A stretch of DNA of 64,000 nucleotides from Craspedostauros australis (GCA_026770025.1 JAMXDE010000047.1:124001-188000); one strand, 5' to 3'; numbered from the stretch's first letter, positions 9,801 to 19,766 are shown. Notes: generated by a model not told the origin, from the sequence alone. Translations and numbers: made by a program.

Positions 9801-11323
9801 ATAACGACCTCCAAACCACCGAGGTCCTCAGCATCGCCATTGCCGATAGCCAGTGCTTCTACCCCGCTCAGGACGGCGCATGGGGCGAACCACCCGACGA
9901 GTTCCGCGCAACCATGCGGAAGCCATCCATATGCCACTTCTTCAAGGTGAGGAAGAACCGGATCCCAATCATCCTCACGCGCGCAAGAAAGGCACGAATG
10001 GTCCGGAAACAAAGCGACACCCTCGCCGTCAACCTCGCACGAGAGAGGAAAGCACTCGCGAATGAGCCTTTTCCCCCTTCCGATGAGGATGAGATGGTCA
10101 ATGGGATACCATCCCTCGAAGATTCCCGTCCCAGTCTCGAAGTGGGAGAGACACCAGAGAGCAGGTTCCTGGATGAGATCCCTGACGGATTCTTCGACGA
10201 AAAGATGACCGCAGAAGAAGCCAGCCGCCAGGAGTCTGAATCAGAGGTGTACCGCGATGAAGACCAAGAATCGCAGGACCCAGGAAGTGTGATTGACGTG
10301 GAAGCAGAGATCGCAAGTGGAGCAGTGATCAGCCATCCCAGACCTCCCGTCAGGCGATCCTCACGACCATCACCGGCGTCCAAAATCTTGACAGCCACGC
10401 GAGATGGACAAGGGTACACCGACAAGGTGCGACCAAAGCCCGTGATTCCAACGGACCATTCCGTGGATAGCGCGTCCGCCCCAGAACCCGGTGATAGTGA
10501 CGATTCTGGGTCCATCTTCCGACCAGAAGACAACTCAATCAACCGGAACCAGGCATCGCGACGACCCAGCTCTGGAGCCAGCAGCAAGCAAAGCAACCGC
10601 CCCAAGAGAAAGGGGCTCTTCGATGAATCTGAGGATTCAACCGTTTCCTCGGGAATGTCAAGAATCAAGACGATCAAACAGGTCAGGTCCGCCAAGAAAA
10701 CCACGAGTGGGACCATCAACGCGAAAGGAGCTCCCACCACGACCGCGGAGAATCCTCCCGATGCAGCAGAACCGATGCCTCCCACAACCCGGGATGAGCA
10801 ACCAGAGGTCCCTATGCCACCGGAGGGGCCAACCGATGATGATGTGCCGATAGCAACCGCGTATCCGGCACCTGCGAACCACAATGAGGATGCGAACGCC
10901 AACACCCGCAGTTTCCCCGTCTTGAACCATCCCCTGCCATCGACACCCAACACTCCGGAGACCAGCAACGCTAACAAGAGGGCCCGAATGGAACCCCGAC
11001 CAGCAATCGCATACCCGTCGCCCAGACGTCTTCGATCTGGGTACATCATGTCCAGCAACCATGGACCAACGATGATGCAACCATCCATCTTCCAGATGCC
11101 TCCCGACCCCACAGCTCAGATCAAGGCCGTCCTCCAAAACGACGAGAGGACACCTATGGTCATCCAAACCCTCGCCGATATCCTTTTCTGCGGAGGGCTC
11201 GACCATATCAACCAAGTTCAGCAGGTCAGCATCACCTCCTCGGTGAACAAGGCATTGAAAGCCATGCTCACCAACCGCCGCCAAAGCCGCGGCTACTACG
11301 ACAACGACGAACAGTCCGAATGA
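6845..11323 (+). CDS. Copia RT-RNase H protein with long C-terminal extension
   Basis: The frame has an ATG at 6845 and 1492 codons, but is open from 6560 with recognisable pre-RT sequence and no in-frame ATG before 6845. A spliced or non-AUG start is therefore likely (an acceptor-like CATCCAG ends at 6590). RT has D183 in the AGDVGNAF block and YVDD at 266-269, followed by the SKADNDIY and LGCLNW blocks. RNase H shows D477, E518 and D552 and ends in the ILTKPL motif near 605-610. Residues 620-1492 are an extension not found in canonical Copia Pol: a basic Ser/Thr/Pro part, a compact stretch at about 918-980 resembling an SH3/Tudor-like barrel (PVPGSRVLYP start), a disordered acidic part and a helical C-terminus. 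No integrase, protease or Gag is in this frame. RT and RNase H catalytic residues all look intact. Confidence 0.88.
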   Translation: MNGMRSWCRMGDLRAQQPDIIIEYTEQNRLQDQKGFEWVELHRARNQHMRTMLATKLANHRPGNKYKFGTLVPNSLKHAMAIDRLNGNGLWSEAINKELDQIKRLGTFRQPRPNKALDGYTKIPYHIVYDVKFDLRRKARLVANGNKTSPPTEDVYSGVVASDTIRIAFAIAAANGLRAYAGDVGNAFLYADTLEKCYIRAGPEFGNLEGKPLIIQKGLYGLRTSSARFHEHFADTLRTMGFLPSKADNDIYTREADDHYEMITTYVDDVLVFSKDPIPIIDDLKKRYTMKQCGDPEYYLGGNIVDLPKNWKDRGVNIGLSAQTYIGNVIKRVEQLVGKTIPKASTPMVEACHPESDTSDFTSAEDARTYRSILGCLNWVVTLGRLDIQYATTTMARFAMAPREGHLLTIQRIIGYLKGRERGAILCDPNPVDHTNIDTTLSSHWREFYPTASEVTPVSVPTPKGKPVQITCYVNADHGHDQVTRKSMTGVVLLINNTIVKTICKRQNTVETSTYGSELVAARIATEAVTGLRYMLRDLGVPIDGPAIMLGDNKAVVLNTTVPSSTLKKKHCSLAFHQIRECIAAGIIVFAHIASADNIADILTKPLSKTPFHHITSRTIFRNSIHESGYHSETISQAITKSRTTRADDDPDIMATETQEPPPPKEEHTMSVNMARYQQTSMKYSPTSKTLRLTRTRREPNTLETAQRKSPRTIKRTKSTPASPNRQQTRNSSVVHDMTDNRTTNQNHEPTGAPTDKFLIRRDDTPPSALTDEFSTFSSINPSCGSDVLYYPRDMLETGPIMPSNQSHVATATKFRKPPPGATMPAIKEGNCETSFHTGLTPRAFVTPEHETYRCDMLIADLQEDLARNATAPSIAFRDMNMLSPQKRNRHNQDPGHNLSPFQTRTRKMTFPKYTPFYDGIQCPVPGSRVLYPAGKKGPFQGIVIGYSGRRVRIFCTKGNDTTPAGEITHVEKQSIYPLTLSEYLDNDLQTTEVLSIAIADSQCFYPAQDGAWGEPPDEFRATMRKPSICHFFKVRKNRIPIILTRARKARMVRKQSDTLAVNLARERKALANEPFPPSDEDEMVNGIPSLEDSRPSLEVGETPESRFLDEIPDGFFDEKMTAEEASRQESESEVYRDEDQESQDPGSVIDVEAEIASGAVISHPRPPVRRSSRPSPASKILTATRDGQGYTDKVRPKPVIPTDHSVDSASAPEPGDSDDSGSIFRPEDNSINRNQASRRPSSGASSKQSNRPKRKGLFDESEDSTVSSGMSRIKTIKQVRSAKKTTSGTINAKGAPTTTAENPPDAAEPMPPTTRDEQPEVPMPPEGPTDDDVPIATAYPAPANHNEDANANTRSFPVLNHPLPSTPNTPETSNANKRARMEPRPAIAYPSPRRLRSGYIMSSNHGPTMMQPSIFQMPPDPTAQIKAVLQNDERTPMVIQTLADILFCGGLDHINQVQQVSITSSVNKALKAMLTNRRQSRGYYDNDEQSE

Positions 11324-11412
11324 AGCCCGATCGCCGCCATCTTGGGCGGCGGAACAAACCACACTACGATTAGCTTTCTTGCTTTCAGTCAACTCACGTT
11401 TCAACGTGAGAT

Positions 11413-11421
11413 GAAGGGGAG
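11413..11421 (+). other. Polypurine tract (plus-strand primer)
   Basis: GAAGGGGAG sits directly against the first base of the LTR, 90 bases after the RT-RNase H stop. The second Copia element has the same GGGGAG sequence directly before its 3' LTR. This defines the RNA sense of the element as that of the RT frame and therefore antisense to gag. Confidence 0.75.
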
Positions 11422-11949
11422 TAATAGAGCTAAACTAGTAACCACCTTAGCGAGAGAGACTACGAATCATCCGACTCGTCAGGATTCCAGTAGATCGAAC
11501 GGACACTTTATCGAACCCCACGTTTGGAGACAGATCCAGAACCTTGAAGCGGATCTTCGGAATTCGTGTCAGGGAACCAATGGGGTTCCGATAACCAAGT
11601 TTCTGACACCAGCCATCGCCAAAACGCCGACGCATGGAACCAAAGCCACAACAATGAGCATCATCGCCCATTGTCTCTCACAGAACCCAGACGACGGATC
11701 TCGACCCATGGTACTTGGGCTACACAACCCACACGCATTGTCATACAGGACATCACAGGAGATCCCCCTCGAAGAGAAGAACCATAGCACTAATCTCATA
11801 ATCCGCACGTTTCTTCACCATCTACCAGTATTCTAAATTGACTACTTGTGGAACAGAAGACTCTCGTCCGGATCGCTTGCCAGTCAAGCCTCTGCCTACA
11901 GCTAAAGAACAGCCAACAAGACAACAGCCATTACGTTTGGGCTCTATTA
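11422..11949 (+). repeat. 3' LTR of the divergent Copia element (528 bp)
   Basis: Its boundaries come from comparison with the inverted copy at 13353-13880: the two match over 528 bp and diverge on the same bases at each end. The ends form a 9-bp inverted repeat, TAATAGAGC and GCTCTATTA, rather than the usual TG...CA. Only a handful of substitutions separate the copies; four lie near 11483-11513. Long open frames inside it carry no known protein and are not called. No clear TATA box was found. Confidence 0.8.
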
Positions 11950-13352
11950 TAGCCTGTGACGAACAAGGCAATTCGCATGCACAAGAAGCTGCAGGAGAAT
12001 CAAGACAACCAAGCGCAGAAACCAGAGAATAGCGCAATGAAATGCCCATCATGAAAACATCAAGATAGTGACGTTGCGATGGGAAGAAATGCTGACGAGG
12101 TGCATATCGCCAAAATATAACCGTAATTAACCGAAAAGACACCATCGAAAATAGTAAGTCACGAACAACCAAGACCCATTTCCGAAATTTGAGGAGGAAA
12201 AATAACACGGCGTTGTGCGTGGTAGATAGGGGCGTATAACTTTTGAACCAAAGGTCGGATGAAGGCCATTTTTATATGGATAAGATCGCACGGTGGTCTA
12301 GATTATGTTTTTATATGTCATTTTAAATTTTACGAAAATCTGAGTCACGACTAGGCGCGACTGCACCTTCGTTCACTCAAGTGGGTCATAACACCCAACC
12401 TGCAAGCTTGTCATCACTGGCCATTCTCTTGGTGGCGGTACGGCTTCGCTGTTGCATCTGTGGATCCATTCCATTCTGGAGCAGCGAGATTCCGTGTGTG
12501 CAACTCTTGACACACAGACGCCTCCTACAAGTAGAGTACGCACAAGCACGGCACCACTCTGCGGATGAATCTGCCCTTGCCTGATCATCTTCATCCGTCC
12601 AATGTGCACTGCTTCTCTTTTGGTTGACCGCCGGTGTATTGCATGTATCCTTGCATTCTGACAACAGCAACAAAAGAGAGAGGGAGAGGGAGTCCAGCGT
12701 CGATGTCAATGCTGATGTCGACGTCCACACTGGCAAGCAACAGGATGCGGAACAACAGGACCCTGCAGTTGCACCTCAATTGATACGGATCAAGCAGGAA
12801 TCGTCTTCAGGCAAAGATCGTCATCAGGCAGCATCAGTTACCCATTGCCCAGCCATGCTTTGGAGACATCCACACACGTGATCCACGCCAACGACTGCGC
12901 TCCGTTCCTTTTGGTGAATGCAGTGCGACGGACGCTGTCGCAGGCACACGGCGTGGATTCGTACTGGGAGGCAAATATCGCAGCGGCCAGCTGCTTTCAT
13001 CATCCCAAACAGTGGTACGCACGTCAGCAGATCAATCATAATGGGGTGGATCTCGCACGTTCGCCTTTCTTTGAGATCATGGACGTTCCGGGCGGTCTTC
13101 CATCCGTTACGACAAAGGATGGTGCTCCAACTCTCCTCGTGCCGGCTGGTCAGACGATTTGGATGGTACCGGAACAGTCGACGGAGGTAGCGTCAATGGC
13201 AATGATAATGGGGATGGCACTGCTGATGGAGTATCCTACACTCTGCAGACACTGAATTCCATCACGATGGCGCAAACACTGGATATCTTCTGGCATTCCA
13301 GGATGGCTGTCGATCACGTCCCACCCCAGTACGAAACGGCATTCAAGAGTCG
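11950..13352. other. Unique segment between inverted LTR copies
   Basis: This 1.4-kb segment has no complete recognised gene. Directly after the LTR, a reading frame of about 30 codons (11952-12052) is rich in Gln, Asn and Lys and looks like the end of a protein. Near the right end, two overlapping plus frames (12845-13255 and 13159-13352) look protein-like but match nothing I recognise. The second runs straight into the LTR boundary at 13353. Both could be parts of one coding sequence broken by LTR insertion, but I cannot show continuity. Confidence 0.35.
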
Positions 13353-13880
13353 TAATAGAGCCCAAACGTAATGGCTGTTGTCTTGTTGGCTGTTCTTTAG
13401 CTGTAGGCAGAGGCTTGACTGGCAAGCGATCCGGACGAGAGTCTTCTGTTCCACAAGTAGTCAATTTAGAATACTGGTAGATGGTGAAGAAACGTGCGGA
13501 TTATGAGATTAGTGCTATGGTTCTTCTCTTCGAGGGGGATCTCCTGTGATGTCCTGTATGACAATGCGTGTGGGTTGTGTAGCCCAAGTACCATGGGTCG
13601 AGATCCGTCGTCTGGGTTCTGTGAGAGACAATGGGCGATGATGCTCATTGTTGTGGCTTTGGTTCCATGCGTCGGCGTTTTGGCGATGGCTGGTGTCAGA
13701 AACTTGGTTATCGGAACCCCATTGGTTCCCTGACACGAATTCCGAAGATCCGCTTCAAGGTTCTGGATCTGTCTCCAAACGTGGGGTTCGGCGAAGTGTC
13801 CGTTCGATCTACTGGAATGCTGACGAGTCGGATGATTCGTAGTCTCTCTCGCTAAGGTGGTTACTAGTTTAGCTCTATTA
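13353..13880 (-). repeat. Inverted LTR copy of the same Copia family
   Basis: This is the reverse complement of 11422-11949 over the full 528 bp, with the same 9-bp terminal inverted repeat. No 5-bp target duplication is visible: the flanks are AGTCG and CAGGG. It is therefore not a simple solo LTR. No polypurine tract lies on its upstream side, so it could be a 5' LTR or the product of a rearrangement. Confidence 0.8.
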
Positions 13881-14380
13881 CAGGGCATGGCTACTGTCTT
13901 GTTGAGTGAATGTATCTGAGCATCTGGACTCAGATACAAGCTCATCAATCTCATCAAATTTGGCAAGATCGCATTTCTGCAATGATTGGATTTGTTGCAT
14001 GCATCATTGTTGTTCCAAGAAGCAAGATCAGTATTGGAGGCACCATGAACCTCCTCAGTCTTGCAAACTTGACAACATCTTCATGCTCTGCACTTCATGC
14101 ACCGCAATTCATGCACTGCACTTCATGCTCTGCTGTGTGTTGTGACACATGTTGCCTCAGCATCATTTTTCATCATTTTATCTTCATCTGCTCACAATTC
14201 AGACTTCAACAGATCTGAATTGGGCCAGCATACATACCATCTCAACATCAATTCACCACTCAGAGCACAATACCACTATCACACAGCTTCACTCTACTTC
14301 ATTGACGGACTTGATCACTCCCAATTTGAGGTTAGTACCTATTTTCATCTGTGTTCTATCACTTGTGTTCGTGTTCTAGT

Positions 14381-14445
14381 ATGGTATGGTATGGTATGGT
14401 ATGGTATGGTATGGTATGGTATGGTATGGTATGGTATGGTATGGT
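14381..14445 (+). repeat. (ATGGT)13 microsatellite
   Basis: Thirteen perfect copies of a five-base unit are visible directly. Because the unit is 5 bp, the array reads through as MVWYG repeats in every frame; this is not a gene. Confidence 0.97.
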
Positions 14446-15431
14446 AGAATGCTTGTTCACCTGTATTGCTCAGCTGAGGCTGCTACGGCTTCGATATTTG
14501 AACTGAAGCAGAAGATTTCAAATCGTTGTAATGCACACCTGTACGTCGATGCTGTTCGTCTTGACTCCATTCACATGTGGGCGCGGTGAATCCGAGTACA
14601 TGGCCGTGTCATATCGAGATGTACATGCGTGTATATGTCAAGATGTACGTGTTTATGTGCATTGTTCACCCGTTATTCTCTTATACGCACTTGGACGGTA
14701 CAACTACATTCGTGTCGATAGTATGATGTGATTCGTCAGAATTAGTGGAAATGGAACACACGAAAATGAGCAGAATTTCTGGAGGAAATTTGCAATCAAC
14801 AATTTCTGAGAGAATTGGAAATATCGTCCGTCCATCCATCAATGGAGACGTATGGTACGAAGCAAATCTCAAGGTACCTCCCAACTAAACCTCAGATGAC
14901 GATATCATCTGACAGACCACTGCATCACCAATGGAACGTGACATCTGGAGAGCAGAAGGACGCTTACTGATGTCGACAAGATGTCATCGTGTCACCATGT
15001 CGACATCTGTCTCCATGTCAGAAGCAGAAGGTGAAGATCTGATGACCGAAGGGGATCAAGATCATGGATACAGAAGGTGAACTTCAAATGGTAAGTACTC
15101 ATGGAGTAGGAACCAGTACTGAATGAACGGAGTGTCAAATGCAGAGTACGCATCGAACACGGAGTATCGTGTAGCATGAGCACACGATGTTGAGAGAGAG
15201 AGAGAGAAAATACGAAGAGCAGCGAGAGAGCATCTCGCACACCGACTCATAGTTGGAGACCGAATCTACGAAACAGATTGAAGCACCGAGAGCATCGGGC
15301 AAGAGAACGAACGGACACCGAGAGGATCGGAGTGCCAACTTCATGAAATAGCAAACGAATGACTATCAACCAATACCATCTTCCACGATCGTAGGCTTCC
15401 AATCACGGAATTTGCCAACAAAGGAGCGTGT

Positions 15432-15556
15432 AGCTCACATTTTCTGTCACAAAGATCCAAAGGTGGGATCTGCGGTAATATAACATTTTACAACGCTCAA
15501 CTCCACCCTCTTGGGAGGTGCGGCAATTTGGTGTTTCACAACACCCGATTCCTGAC
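15432..15556 (-). repeat. Dispersed ~125-bp repeat, copy 1
   Basis: Its plus-strand sequence matches the reverse complement of 32519-32646 over about 125 bp with scattered differences. Each copy holds two versions of a GGGAGGTGCGG(C/T)AAT motif about 50 bp apart. No open frame is shared. It may be a short non-autonomous element or a fragment of a larger one. Confidence 0.75.
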
Positions 15557-17021
15557 ACCCTTCGTCCACGCTCATCAACACGGAGACTCTGAGAGAACTC
15601 CACCGAAGACGGCACCACGCTCCGCGATGCTGAGCAGTCCACGATACTGAACGCTCCACGGTGTGCGGATACACGCCACGAACCCACGCACAACAACGAT
15701 AGGTTCTTCATGAGATACTATGCTTGATGTTGCAACTACGGTCGATACCACGAAGGCATGGTACCTTTTCGAAGTGTTGTTCGAAACTTCGAAAAGAAGA
15801 GAATCGTCACATCCCTACAACTGTGTCAAGTCATTGTTGAATGACAAATTTGTCACATGAGGGTCCCAAAGTCTCCCTCAGGAGATTCCCAGTGAGATTT
15901 CTCCTCATCTGAAGAACAAGAACCCCAGACCTGCAGCCCCAGACACAGGGCACCACGTTCGCGATTGTTGCGTGGCGTAGCTGCACAGTAAAACGCATCA
16001 GTCTTGGAGTGTTGATGCCAGGGCGACGCCCACATAGGACCCCATTCAGGATACAAAGGTATTATCGTGCCGATTTTAGTTTGAGGACTTCGTTCATCCT
16101 AAAATGTTGTAGAGAGTATATGTGTGAAGTAACAAGCTCCTGATCCTTGTAGTTAAAAAGTTTATATTTTTCGCATTAATCTATGTCTAGACACGTTAGG
16201 CATACGGACGTAGACGTGCAATTTTGTTTGGAAACTCCAGTCGTGCTTCAATTTTATATCCAGTCGTGCCCATCATCGACACACTCACATTTCGCGTTGG
16301 TGAGGCGGTTGATTTCGAAGAAATGTTGAGGATTGCGTGGCAGCGGTAGGCATGCCAAGGATGCTGATTCATCTGGGCCATGGATCAGTTGTCAAAATTC
16401 AGAGTTGTGGGTTAGTGGGTAATCCAGATCTTGACCCCCAGCTTGACTTTCACACTGCCTTGTTCTCGGTTCTGCTGCCGTTTATGTCCCAGGACGTTGA
16501 GCTTTGTCCATGTCCCAATCAGCACACACTGCCTTCCCTCCATATGCCTACTCTTATTGCGGCCTCATCCTCATTTCAGATCTATTCTCTGTTTGTTCCT
16601 TTGGACCTCCTCTCTGCTCGTCGTCGCCAACAGCCATCTCTGGCTGCTGGCTGTTGTTCATCTGCTCTCCTCTCGGCTTGTTATTTTGGTGTCAATGAAT
16701 CTGGAAGCACACGAATCACAACACGAGAAACAACATGGAAAACAACAACACTGCCACCAGTCTCTTTCCGCACCATGCCAACAGCTCAGCAGATGACCTT
16801 GGCATCCCCTGTCCAATGGAAGCAAAGAAGGTTGCACAGGACTTTGTACTCACAAACTAAGCTTAGTGTGAAATAATGCTATATTTTGCATACTACAGAA
16901 TGTCCCATGGCTCTTCCACAGTTGATGACGTACGTAGGACCAGTATGAAAATTCTCATGTAGAACCTGTAGAATCAGTACTACAACAAAAAAATTGACAA
17001 TGATGCGCACAGGCGCACAAA

Positions 17022-17489
17022 ATGGCTCTGGCAAAGTCAACCAGAGCGCTTGATCGACGCCGACCATGGCACAAGGATGTCCAGGACAAGGAGGCCAAAG
17101 TGGCAAGCGACTCTCCAGGCAAAAAGATGCCAAAACAACCCACTGAAAACAAGAACCATTGGACTTGGAGTCATCAGCACGAGAGAAGTTGGGGTGACAA
17201 CCTCCGCAAGAGGAACCTGATGACATGGGGCTTGGAACCTGTCCAAGCTGCATCTGGGGAAGAGGGCACATTTGACGAGCCCATTGACTTTGTAAAGGAG
17301 ATGAGGGACGATCTCGCGGACGGAGTATCCTTTGAACAGTGGAAGCAGCTGTTCAGCAACGCGGACGACAACAAACTAACCACAGAATCCAACCTGCTGA
17401 TGTTGCAAATCATGGTGCAACTGTTGGCAACATCCAACATCTTCTCCTCTTCAATGTGGAAATTGGACAGATCCTATCCACACATGTGA
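17022..17489 (+). pseudogene. LINE Gag-like fragment
   Basis: An ATG-initiated stretch of 155 codons is basic and Trp/Lys-rich at its start and acidic later. It has no zinc knuckle. Its position upstream of the Pol-like region on the same strand suggests an ORF1 or Pol N-terminus. The reading then shifts frame after 17460 and continues, so the original frame is broken here. The assignment rests on context rather than on a recognised domain. Confidence 0.4.
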
Positions 17490-19518
17490 CAGCTGCATGG
17501 ATTGCAGCAAGGACGGTATTCATGGAGGTCAAGGGCACCCATCTTGACAAAATGAAGATGAAGAAGCTCCACAGGCCAACTCTCCAAACCCCACATCCAA
17601 AAAGAAGTTGTGCAAGCCAGAAAAACAAAGTAATGGTGTACCCAAGGAAGAACCCACAAGCTTGAGAACTGGTGAGCATCAATGATGTCCTCAGCAACAT
17701 TCACAAGAGCTTCTTTGATGTGTGTCTGCCAATGTCAAGGGAGGGCAGTGATACTCTGTTGGTGCAAGTCATCGCAGGATTGAATGTGTTACGCGCATTC
17801 ATTTTCCGCACTGACTCCAAGGCGAAAATCCTGGTATGACGGAAAAGCAAAAAGCTATGACCCTGGATGGCCGCGGACGTTGCATGGACCAGCTGTGAGA
17901 TGCTGAAGCAATTCGTTGAGAGTCTCTATGCAAGAACAGGATTCATAACCTACATGTGCATTTGGGTTGGCCACAAACAGGACCTTGACACTTTTGAGGA
18001 TGATGGAACACTAGTAACAGCTGCGATGGCTTTCAGGAAGTCTGACATGCAGAAAAACAACATTGTGGCAGCAGGTTGGCTGTTCGGCAGCCACAGCACC
18101 ATGAATATGGAGGATTTGGCAGAAGTAATCAATGAGCATGAGGTTGTGAAGAACCAATGTGTAGTTCAACTTCACATCCATAAGATTCAACTGGTGAAGA
18201 AGAGAGGACAACGATCAGAATTGGATGGCTACCACAACTGGCCAAGGGCCACCCACATCATGTGCAGCAAGTCAAAGCCCAGATCCTGCCATGTCGTGAT
18301 GAAAGACATGGTCAACAACTGTGCAGACACGGTACTCCTTCTCGGAAAACAGATGAGGTTCATGCTGGACGCTCTTGACCAACAGTTCTATCACCCACGC
18401 TTGGAACTCGCGAACTTGAGTTTGATGGTAGCGCATCAGGTGGCATTCGAAAAGAAAATGGTGACAGAGGGCATGTACTCTATCATGCAGTTGGATGTGG
18501 AAGTGCTGATATGAAGACTCACTCTGCGCGAGGTCATCATGAATCTTTGGCCTTTCGAAGACCCAGACTACACATTGTTCATGTCAGTGGATACAGACAA
18601 GTCCGACCGCAATCGCACCTTTTTCATCTTCCATCCCAAATGACAGGTGGAAGCGCGGGGACTGATTTCCAAACTACCATTTTTTTGCAGCAAAAAGCTG
18701 GACCATGCTCTTTTTCGAAGAATACAGCAAACACAACATACACAGACGCGTGGAGGAATTGTTGGCAACAGCAAAGGCCCAAGGATGGACCATGACACGA
18801 GAGCAGCGCCTCCAGTTCGACAAGCTCCTGGAACAAACAAACCAGATCAGGCAGTTTGCAGAGAAAGGGTGCAGCAAGTTGAAAATGGGGGAAGTCGCAT
18901 GGTCGCCAGAGATACAACGCTCTCAGGACGTGATTCAACTCTGGTCACTTGAGGTGAAGCATCTCCTGGGTGTGAACGTGAACTCCTTGCTTCAACGGCG
19001 AGCCAGAAAGTGGGTAGGCCTCAAGGAAGGCATGAACCTCCAACAAGCACAGCAAGTGTGCTCTGAAGCATACAAGGCCTACTAGAAGCAAAATATAGAG
19101 CACACGCAAGCAAGGCAAGGTCACCTGGTGCACATGGCAAGACAACGGCATGACTCAAACGAACAGGATTACGAAGCTGCTCTACAAATGCTCCTGAACA
19201 GGGAGAAGCAGCGAGAGCAAGCCGGCTGCCTCAGAGCAGCGTTTGGGCAAGGCAAATTGATGACCACCAAAGTTCTGTTAATGGACAACAAAGGACAGCT
19301 GCATGAATGTAATGAGCAGTACAAGATAGTCACAGCATGCATCCGGGAAAACAAGAAGAGGTTCTCCCAGGTCAACAGCGCCCCCTGTATGATCGGCCAG
19401 GGCAAGCAACTCATGGACCGTATATGGATACCAGAATTTGGACGACAGCTCGTTGAGACGGAGGCACCTATACCAGAGACAATTGACCCCATGATCAGGG
19501 TTCTGTTGGAGTCCCTTG
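17490..19518 (+). pseudogene. LINE Pol N-terminal region, broken
   Basis: From about 17490 to 18720 a single frame is readable apart from in-frame stops, for example TGA at 18511 and near 18639. It then continues one frame over (18705-19513, with a TAG at 19083). The section near 18880 contains the C(S)KL-KMGEVAWSPEI block that lies before RT in related elements. The tail around 19460-19510 leads into RT after the nested Copia is removed. Function is lost. Confidence 0.65.
19514..19518 (+). repeat. Target-site duplication CCTTG, left copy
   Basis: These five bases directly precede the 5' LTR and recur directly after the 3' LTR at 24313-24317. The LINE coding frame continues when one copy is kept. 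Confidence 0.92.
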
Positions 19519-19593
19519 TATCAGCGCAACGCTATATATCTCTAACAGTAGTGACACCCGTCGACCAATCAGAAAATTCCACATTTCTTACTT

Positions 19594-19612
19594 TTTCCGT
19601 TCCGAACGGAAA
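19594..19612 (+). other. Palindrome in LTR U3
   Basis: TTTCCGTT and AACGGAAA form 8-bp inverted arms around CCG. It lies about 170 bases upstream of the TATA-like box and is repeated at 23759-23777 in the 3' LTR. It may be a protein-binding site; that role is inferred. Confidence 0.6.
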
Positions 19613-19766
19613 TTCTGGTCAAAATTCCGTTGTGTCAATTTTGTGTCGCATTTCGCGTCGCAAGAACCGTTTTCCCGTCAATCCCAGTTCCAACATGTCG
19701 CGGAAATGAATTTCTTGCCAAGATGAACCACTCTGTCCAATCAGGACAGACTTCGGTCTTGGGTCC

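Larger units (their letters stand above)
1..11949 (+). mobile_element. Copia-type LTR element with divergent gag-PR-IN and RT-RH frames (left end outside window)
   Basis: Seen: the minus-strand frame (to 5447) carries Gag, a CX2C zinc knuckle, a DSGA protease and a DD35E integrase. The plus-strand frame (from about 6560) carries the pre-RT domain, RT and RNase H. A polypurine tract and a 528-bp LTR lie directly 3' of the plus frame. Neither frame repeats a domain of the other. The plus frame starts at the domain that normally follows the integrase linker. Inference: this is one element whose 5' half is inverted relative to its RT half. Alternatives are two head-to-head elements that each lost half, or a local inversion in a single copy. 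The left LTR would lie left of position 1, so the element boundary and a target duplication cannot be checked here. Confidence 0.6.
13881..17021. other. Non-coding stretch with short repeats
   Basis: I see no supported gene in these 3.1 kb. It contains a pentanucleotide microsatellite (14381-14445) and one copy of a dispersed repeat (15432-15556). The open frame at 16337-16876 has a leucine/serine/cysteine-rich, non-conserved translation and is probably chance or the 5' untranslated part of the LINE that follows. Confidence 0.5.

Noticed and set aside
11342-11836. 164-codon plus-strand frame inside the LTR, repeated at 13466-13966 minus
   Set aside because: It lies almost wholly within the LTR, crosses its boundary, and has no conserved pattern. 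Open frames in the LTR are by-products of the repeat.
13353-13880. Solo LTR interpretation
   Set aside because: The flanking pentamers (AGTCG and CAGGG) do not match, so the expected target duplication is missing.
15047-15060. CTGATGA resembling a hammerhead ribozyme core
   Set aside because: No GAAA partner core and no flanking stems at the expected positions.
16337-16876. 179-codon plus-strand frame before the LINE
   Set aside because: Leu/Ser/Cys-rich with no conserved pattern. A LINE 5' untranslated region or chance is more likely.
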